From NCBI GenBank assembly GCA_030159075.1, contig BROG01000451.1, positions 459,501 to 523,500 of the forward strand: a DNA stretch of 64,000 nt, in the 5' to 3' direction. Source of the stretch: Atrina japonica (Eukaryota; Mollusca; Bivalvia; Pterioida; Pinnidae). Below the pieces are notes generated by a model, which made no database searches, had not been told where the DNA came from, and worked only from the letters and a program-made list of their open reading frames with translations. This document shows positions 27,001 to 36,000 of the stretch, piece by piece (positions within the stretch are counted from its first letter, which is position 1; every line of letters starts with the position of its first letter). A program made the position numbers and the translations under genes.

Positions 27001-30000
27001 CGCATAAAATCTTTTCAGGACGCAAAACATGAATATTAGTTAGTCACTATGGACACACAAAAAATCTTTTTTTCAACTTGAGACTGAAAATATGTGCCTT
27101 TGTTTTCATGTATTTTCTTGAATTTCATTGACTTTGGGACTCACAGATTAACGAAGGACTCAGGAATTTTGTTCTTATGGGTCCCTGAGACTCACTGAAA
27201 CAACACCCTAAGGAAAACCCTGTGTCATGTAGAATAATGTATTTCTTTTGAAATAAAAAGTAGATTGCAATGGAATTTCTAACATGTAAGTACCAAAAGC
27301 TCACCTTCCTGTGAATAAAGTTTTGTTAAAATTGGATCAATTACAAATTCTAGAGGAGTTATTGAAAACAAAAATGAATTTAATAAGAATATACAGTGAA
27401 CATAAATTTTGTGAACTCATTTATATCCTGCTACTGTACACACAATGTAAATGGTGGTAGGGGGTGTGTGCCCTGTTTGTATTGTTTTATGTTTTCCCTA
27501 GTAAAATGTTGATATTTCAGGTATGACCTATATGATTAGCATGTATAGCCTGTTGTTTGTATTCATTCTGTTATGATATTACCCCCCTGTTCTAACTTTG
27601 CATGACAACAAGTTGCAAATGATTGCCGTATAACTGTGTGTGCGTGTAATGTGTGTGTTAACCCAGATTGAGCAACAAAGCCAGTGTTGTGGAAACATCT
27701 TAAATCTACTTCTAAGTCATTTAAATTAAGAAATTATAGTAAGGTAATGTTATTTCAGTCCTTAAAATTAAGGAACTTTTAATGAAGGTAGGGTCTTTAA
27801 ATTGTTGGTAATTTTTAAAATCAAGTAACTGTAGGAAGAATGTTGAAATCTTTTAATGGAAGCGTACAGATTCAGATCTTTAAACTTTATAATTTTTTTT
27901 AAAATGTCTTGCTGAATATGGTTCATGTAAATATCTGCAAATAAACAATCAGTCACTCCAACACATCAAATCAATCTTCAATAGGAATCACAAACAAATC
28001 CTTGAACATGTTGAAAGTCAGATTCTAAAATTCTGACCCATTTTAAAATTTAAAATTTCTGATTCACCCTCATAAGCTAGTGGTAACATTTACAAGTGAA
28101 ATTTGATAATAAACATAACTGTGAAAATTCCAATATGGCAGCATGATACAATGTCAGATAAAAATTAGATAACCACAGAGAGAGTGAACTGTTCTGTAGT
28201 TTTGATTGTTAATCTCTTTCAACCAACAGAGTAATGGAATTGATGCTATAGAGGTAAATGAGGGCTCTAAAACTGAGCAAGAGTCCACAGTTTTAACATT
28301 ACTCCCCTCATCTCATTTGGACGACAGCACTACAGACTCGGAGGTATCAACATAAACAAATCACAACAGCTTTTTGTAGTAATTTTACCTCTAGTTGCTT
28401 TTGCTGTACTGCGGGTAGCTTCAGTAATGGGTACACTCAGTGCTCATTTTACATTTATTTTCATTTTATAATGGGCAAAGTGCAAAAGGATTGCAAACTT
28501 TATTTTGCAAAATAACAGCTTATGACAATTCACATGTTATTTTGTTATTTAATTTCTGTTATTGTTGCTTTTTGGTTATTATTTTTTTCTGTTATTGTCT
28601 ATTTTTTATTTTGAGTATTCCAAGCATAGCTTCTATAACATGTATAACCCTTTAATTGTCTATCATTTACTAACATCGGTCATTATTTGTATCTTTTATC
28701 CGAATTCACAAAGAAAATCTAACATGTACAATGAAAATCTAACATGTACAATGAAAATCTAACATGTACAAAGAAAATCTAACATGTACAAAGAAAATAT
28801 AACATGTACAGAAAATCTAACTGTGCATAGAAAATATAGCATGTACATAGAAAATCTAACCTATACAGAAAATCTAACCATACATAGAAAATCTAAGTGT
28901 ACAGAAAATCTAACTGTACAGAGAAAATCTAAATGTACAATGAAAATCTAACATACTAAAAAAATCTAACTGTACAAAGAAAAAACATTTACAATAAAAT
29001 CAACATGAAAAATCTAACTGTACATAGAAAATATACCCTATACTGAAAATCTAATTGTACATAGAATATCCATCATGTACAAAGAAAATCTAACATGTAC
29101 AAAGAAAATCTAACATGTACAATGAAAATCTAACATGTACAAAGTACAAAGAAAATCTAACATGTACAAAGAAAATCTAACATGTACAAAGAAAATCTAA
29201 CATGTACAAAGAAAATCTAACATGTACAAAGAAAATCTAACATGTACAATGAAAATCTAACATGTACAAAGAAAATCTAACATGTACAAAGAAAATCTAA
29301 CATGTACTACACGTTGCTTCATTCTTCACTATATACAATGATCATGCTTTTAACTATAAATGAATATAAAAAGACACATCTGTCAAATTAATGTTGTTTA
29401 TTATTCCTGTACCAATGAAACCAGGGGCAGGGGCTACAGGTTTTGTCTGTTACAATCTGTTAAGGTTTTGGTTAAAGTGTTTTGCAATTGCTCACCATTT
29501 ACTTGAAGTGGCATTAGCTGTGTTTTGATAAAAAAATTAATTTTCCTTTTTTACTACTTAGATTGATATACAATAACAGAAAAGAGATGTACACAGGCAT
29601 AGAAAATCTTAAGTTCTGATATATTTTTTGGAAATTGATTGAGAAACCCAGGTTTGACACTTGTTCTATTGCAATTTATTAAAACAGCATTTGCTAAGTT
29701 AGGAATAATTTTTCGGAAAATTTGTAATAATCATGAAATGATTGTATACCATAAAAAATCACCATACCATGAAAAAATCACCCAACAACATGATTTACTG
29801 TTGAAAACAGAGTGCAGATGCCAAAAATCATCCATATTTTTTGTGCTTACATATGAACTGAAACACGACATGGCGTCTGATTACTTTCCAATCATCCTCG
29901 TAGATGTCTACGAGATTTGCTGGTTGAGTGAAGTTTCAAGGAAAACTCGCACCCAAGACGAATCTGACCAAGACAAAGACCTAGACTGACTGAGTGACAA

Positions 30001-33000
30001 GCCTCACCAGACAATTCACAGAATACTTTTGTATTACAACTATATTTTTATATATAAGCTTTCCTATGTCAAGATACTATCATTCATGTTTAAAAATCAT
30101 AATGTCATACTATTGGTGGCATTCAGTTATAAAAATGTGAAGGATGTTTTACGCAGCAGTTATATACAAATAAAAATGTCCTTACATCATATCAAGTTAT
30201 TTTATACTAAAGTGATATTTGGCTGGGATTGTTCTATTTAAATTCTAAATTTCTCAAGAGCTAAGATTGTTATTTTTTATAGTGGGTACTCTTACATAGA
30301 TTTGGCAATACATTTAGGTTTATTATTTCGCCTTATATGATACCACTATTTTCTTTATGAAATATACATTATCATTTAATTTGAGTTCATCGGTTGAACT
30401 GATGAAGTCTTATTGACAGAAATGGTCGTCTTGAGCATTTGTGCTGGCCTTTTCAGTAAAACTATGACTTTGGTGTTATTAATAATATTTTAAAGTTTTC
30501 GTAATTCTACTGATTATATATATACTCAGTTATCGGTAATTTTCATTTTATTTGTCCGAGAGTACTTCCCGTGTACATTTGGTAGGCCAAGGAATATTTG
30601 GAACCACTGACTAATGACAACATATAAAGCACACGACAAAACCCAGTTTGGCGGGTGACATTTTTAACATTGCAAACGCCCATCTCCATGGCATTTGCAT
30701 TATGTAGAGTCTTGAAGAAAAAAGTATTTAAAAATTATTCAATAACTCCAGTAAGATATTAGACCTTTATTCAGCCCAATGATTCAAAGTCAAAAATTTG
30801 AGTTAGGTTTTCCTATTTGTGAAGTGAGCTGCACAGACAGTAGTGACTTCGGCACCCCAGTGACATTATGCATATTGACACCTAGTGACATCGGTACTAT
30901 AAAATAAAATTTATGGGCCAATATTTTATTTTTATGGTGTTTTTGTATCAATTAATTTCCGAATGGCGATTTTGCCAATTGCTTGCAAGTAATTTTATTA
31001 TCAACACTACGATCATAGGTATATAAATTCTGCATTGTGTATTAAATAATATGAATTTAGATTTTTAGTAGTCTACTAAAATGTTTTAACACATATTTAA
31101 GTTACAATATATAAACCACCTGTGCGTCATTATCACTGTAATTACAAAAGCAATAGCTCCCTTTTAGTTCCTTTAATTGTTCGAACGCCTGCTGGGCTAA
31201 AATAATGTTTTGATAGCAATAATAGCTTACACTTCAAGAAAAAAAATATGGAATGTAAGTTAATTCAATAATGCAAATTTTTTACTTAAGATTTGCTCAT
31301 AAAAATTACTTTTAAGAAACCATTGAGATGAATCTTCATGGTTGCCGTTATGAACATTTTCAAGTTCCAAATTAATATCAACGCATGCCAAAACAATTAT
31401 TTCCAAGTGCCAATTCAACCACCCTAAGTGCCGATTTCGGAAGGGCCAAAATCACTCGGTGCCAATTTGACATGGGTATAAGTTTACCAGCAATACTATA
31501 AATAGACACGGAAGTAATCGGACTATTTTAGCGTTTTATTTTGTGTTTTCTTCACAAAGATAAATAAAATTTCTGAATTTGGGTAGATTGGATTCACTTG
31601 AAATACATTTTAACCCATTAGGATGAAAACAAACAACTACGCATGTCTACGAACTTTTCGATGTGAGGTCCCTTAATGAATATTACCCACAATACTATAT
31701 GTTTTTCTGATACATGCGCACTAATATTAGTTATTATTTTCACATTAGTAATACTTTTAAACAAGTCAATATGTGCAACTGTAATTAATGAGAACTTTAT
31801 ATCTTTATATAAGGATATATTATCACTTAAAGAAAAAATCATGCCCTAGCCACCTCTAATGCTGCTTTAACTCAAGCTTACTACTTGTAAATGAATACCA
31901 CACTGGATCTAACCTTATTTTCACAAAATATATATACAGTGATATAGGAATATGAGATTTTTTATGCCTGTGTATAGCTCTTATTTCTTATTGTACATCA
32001 AGTACAAGTAATAAAAGTATAAAAAAAAAAGGAAATAATTTATTTTGGTAAACACAGCTATTGTCCCTTTAATATAGGTTTGACAGGTAGCGGATATATA
32101 CCGGTATGACTCATCAGTACTCTAAGAATGCTTTTCACTATTTTTTTTATCTTTCAATGTATTATGTTTCATTGTTATTTTAATGAGAAATGAACATTTT
32201 ATGTCAGTTTGGTGTCAGTCACTATTTTTGTTCATTTTCAAGAGAAATTATTTGTATATTTCAGTCAAGAAATCTGTACAGTCATATACTGATGTAACTG
32301 ATGTTTTACATCAGCCAATTTTTCCATCTTTATAAACAAATACATGTATTTCCAAATTATATCTGTATTCTATTAAGCCATAACATATTTTACCAGACTT
32401 GTTGATAAAATTTCCATTTTTAGGCGATTTTGACCTATAGAGCCTTTCACGATAACTGCATTCCTACGAATCTCACCTGCGCACTTAACACTTTCGTACT
32501 CATCACAAATCATACCCAATGAAATTCAAATCGTACACAGGAAACAGTCAGTCTTTAATTGGGTACTAATTGTCATAGGTGTGAAATGTTTTTAGCACAA
32601 AACTTCTTGATACCACATACAGGTGCTTGTGTGCAGATGAAACTCTTAGGAACGCAGTTATCGTGAAATCGTCTATTACTCATGGCTTAGTTATAATTGC
32701 CTGTGTATGAATCATGACTTTAAATAAATAGGTACAAATTGTTGTTGTCATGGTGACCTATTGTGTAAGAGGGAAGTTGGTTTTATAGACTAAACCCACG
32801 GTACTGATAAACATACATTTTTTTTAGTTTATTAGTTTTGAATGATTTAATACTGACTTAAAAAATAATAAGTTTAAAAAAATGTGTGTATTCAAATTTA
32901 CAAACAGGTCTTAAATCTATTTATCAGAGTTTCTAACCAAGGATGTTGAAAGATACTTACCCATCCTGACCATACCTGTTGTCTGTCCAGTCATTTTAAA

Positions 33001-36000
33001 AATACTCACATTTTCCTTCATACATTTCATTTCAGACACCACAACCAACAGTTGGTAGACGTTTGGAAAATCTAATATCAGACCCTCAACCAACCCAAAC
33101 AAACGGAACCAGTGCAGTAACAGCACAGGGTGGGATATGTAAGTCAATTGTATTCTATACATCATTTAACCAATTTTATCATGGCCAAGTGGTTTGTTTT
33201 GTGAGAAAGTTTACCAGTTTACTTGCAGAAGGCCAGTGGTCTTAATCTGGGTACATTGTAACCGGATTTTCTCCTCCACCATTAAAAACTGGCCGCCACC
33301 ATATAACTGAAAAGTTGTTGAGTGTGGCATTAAACAACAATAAAAACAAACATAATCAAAATCAAAAACTACTTTGATAGATGGTTTACAATAGAGATAT
33401 AGGAGATATAGATAACAATAAGAAGGGGTGACTATAGGAGGGAGGGGCTACAGGAGGGAGGGATTATAGGAGGTTGTGACTAGGAGGCAGGATATGGGGG
33501 GCTATAAGAGGGAAGGGTTATAGAATTTTGCCTCTATCTATCTGGCTTTCTTTCTGTCAGTCTGGGTTTGATTAGAGTTTTGTACTTGTTCACCGTTTAC
33601 TTAGTGATAGTATTACAAGTAGAGGCATGTATTGATTTGTCCTTACTCTCAGAATTCTTGTTCTGTTAGGAAAAAACATACATTTTAAGTTGCTAAAATA
33701 TACATATCCTTTGGAAGAAGTAAACAGTAGTTCAGAATGCTCATGATCAAAGTTTGTCCTAACAAAAAACCCCAAACAACATCAAGAATCATGCTGAACC
33801 ATATAAGGCTGAACAAATTATTGACTGAAATTTTGAAGTACAAATCTAAATCAAGTTGAGTCTTCATATCACAATTAATGTAATTACTTTTCAGCAGGGA
33901 TCATTATTTAGTGAAGAAACAGTTGGTCTGTCAAATTTGTACATTTCAGGCATTTTTAGTCTGTGTAATGGACATGCATTGTTGATAAGTGTAATTGCAG
34001 TTGGTTGATAAGTCAAAGAGTATCATGTATACTGTTTAGTTGTTTAATTTCATGGGGAGAAAATTCCGTGCAAGATAGGTTATGAATTGTCTTTCTGATA
34101 CGTCATAAATGTATTATATTCAGGAGTATTTAATTTTGCAGAGTTCTCTATGACCGTGAATATAGCAAAATTAAATCCCCTGCAAATAAAAGCAACTATA
34201 AAGTAATTACAACTCAGCCAGAGAACTATATTAATGTCTGGTTGTCGCACCATAAAACTTAAAAATTTATGCAAGTCTGAGAATATTCTCAACTTAGCCT
34301 GCTTAGCCGATCAGATTTCAGGATTAGCCAAAGTTCGGTAAAATTTTTTAGACTTAAGTACTTCTCAAGTTTTATGGTGCCAGGCCCTGTACTATATAAT
34401 TACACTGACATTATTTTGATTTTTCATTTGCAGTATCTCCACCTCCGCCAAGTACGAGGTCTAGAACACATGGTACACCTAGTCAAAATTCTAATCCATT
34501 TCAGTCTAAGAATGGTCACACAGGTTTGTATAGATGGATTTAATCAGTATTTAAATATATTTACATCATATACATTGTTTTCAGTTATGGCTTAAAAAGC
34601 TATGAATCATGATGCTGATTACTGGTTGGTTTGAATTACTGGTAGTTTGGGATCTTAAAATCTATAATATAGAGTTGCCAAATGTGCCTGTTGATAAAAG
34701 AGAAAGCTACAGGTCTGTCCAGGTGCCAAATGTTAAAAGAGAAAGTCCCAGGTCTGGCCATATTCCAAATGTTAAAAGGGAGAGTCACAGGTCTGGCCAG
34801 GTGCCCAATGTTACAAAAGAAAGTCACAGGTTTGGCCAGGTGTTCGTAATGTTAAAAGGGAGAGTCACAGGTTTGGCCAGGTGTTCGTAATGTTAAAAGG
34901 GAGAGTCACAGGTCTGGCCAGGTGCCCAATGTTACAAAAGAAAGTCACAGGTTTGGCCAGGTGTTCGTAATGTTAAAAGGGAGAGTCACAGGTTTGGCCA
35001 GGTGTTCGTAATGTTAAAAGGGAGAGTCACAGGTTTGGCCAGGTGTTCGTAATGTTAAAAGGGAGAGTCACAGGTCTGGCCAGGTGCCCAATGTTACAAA
35101 AGAAAGTCACAGGTTTGGCCAGGTGTTCGTAATGTTAAAAGGGAGAGTCACAGGTCTGGCCAGGTGCCCAATGTTACAAAAGAAAGTCACAGGTTTGGCC
35201 AGGTGTTCGTAATGTTAAAAGGGAGAGTCACAGGTCTGGCCAGGTGTTCGTAATGTTAAAAGGGAGAGTCACAGGTCTGGCCAGGTGCCCAACGCTAAAA
35301 GGGAAAATCACAGGTCTGGCCAGGTGTTTGCAATGTTAGAAAAAAAAATCACCAGTCTGGCTAGTTGCATCAGAAGTGATTGTCATATTTCTTAAAGATG
35401 ATCCAGTGGAACAATGAGAAGCTTCAAATACTGCACTAATATATGATTCATTTTCTTCTTTTGTATAATAACTAACCTTTATACACATCACACAGGTTTT
35501 TGTCAGAGAAACTAATTATCAGAGAAGTGTTCTGATAATATCTATTTTGTATTGTTTTAGGTGGATATGACCCATTTAATGTAGCCACTTCATCACCATT
35601 ATCAAATGCAGCAGTTGATCCATTTGGGATGCCAGAATTCAAACCGACACTTACAGATTCCAAAGATCTAGATTGTGCAATACAAAATGTGGACAAGGAA
35701 CTGATGGATTTACAAGTCAGTATATACTCTCTAATCCAAACAAATGGTCTAATATGTATACCCTCTCTCAAGTGTCTCAAACAGTCCAAAAATATTCTCT
35801 AATCTAAACAAGTGTCACAAATAGTCCTAAAATACTCTCTAATCCTAACAGGTGTCCCAAACAGTCAAAATACTCTCTAATCTAAACAAGTGTCACAAAT
35901 AGTCCTAAAATACTCTCTAATCCTAACAGGTGTCCCAAACAGTCAAAATACTCTCTAATCTAAACAAGTGTCACAAATAGTCTTGAAATACTCTCTAATC

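Larger units (their letters stand above)
28344..33035 (+). other. Intron 7 of CED-6/GULP1
   Basis: Holds the 20-bp minisatellite, copy 2 of the 2.2-kb TTAA-ended element and a 240-bp inverted-repeat element. The remaining stretches are AT-rich and unremarkable. Confidence 0.85.

Noticed and set aside
32917..33165. 82-codon antisense ORF
   Set aside because: Antisense shadow over CED-6 exon 8 with no similarity to known proteins.
35472..35789. 105-codon antisense ORF
   Set aside because: Overlaps CED-6 exon 10 in reverse; a shadow of the real exon and the following array.
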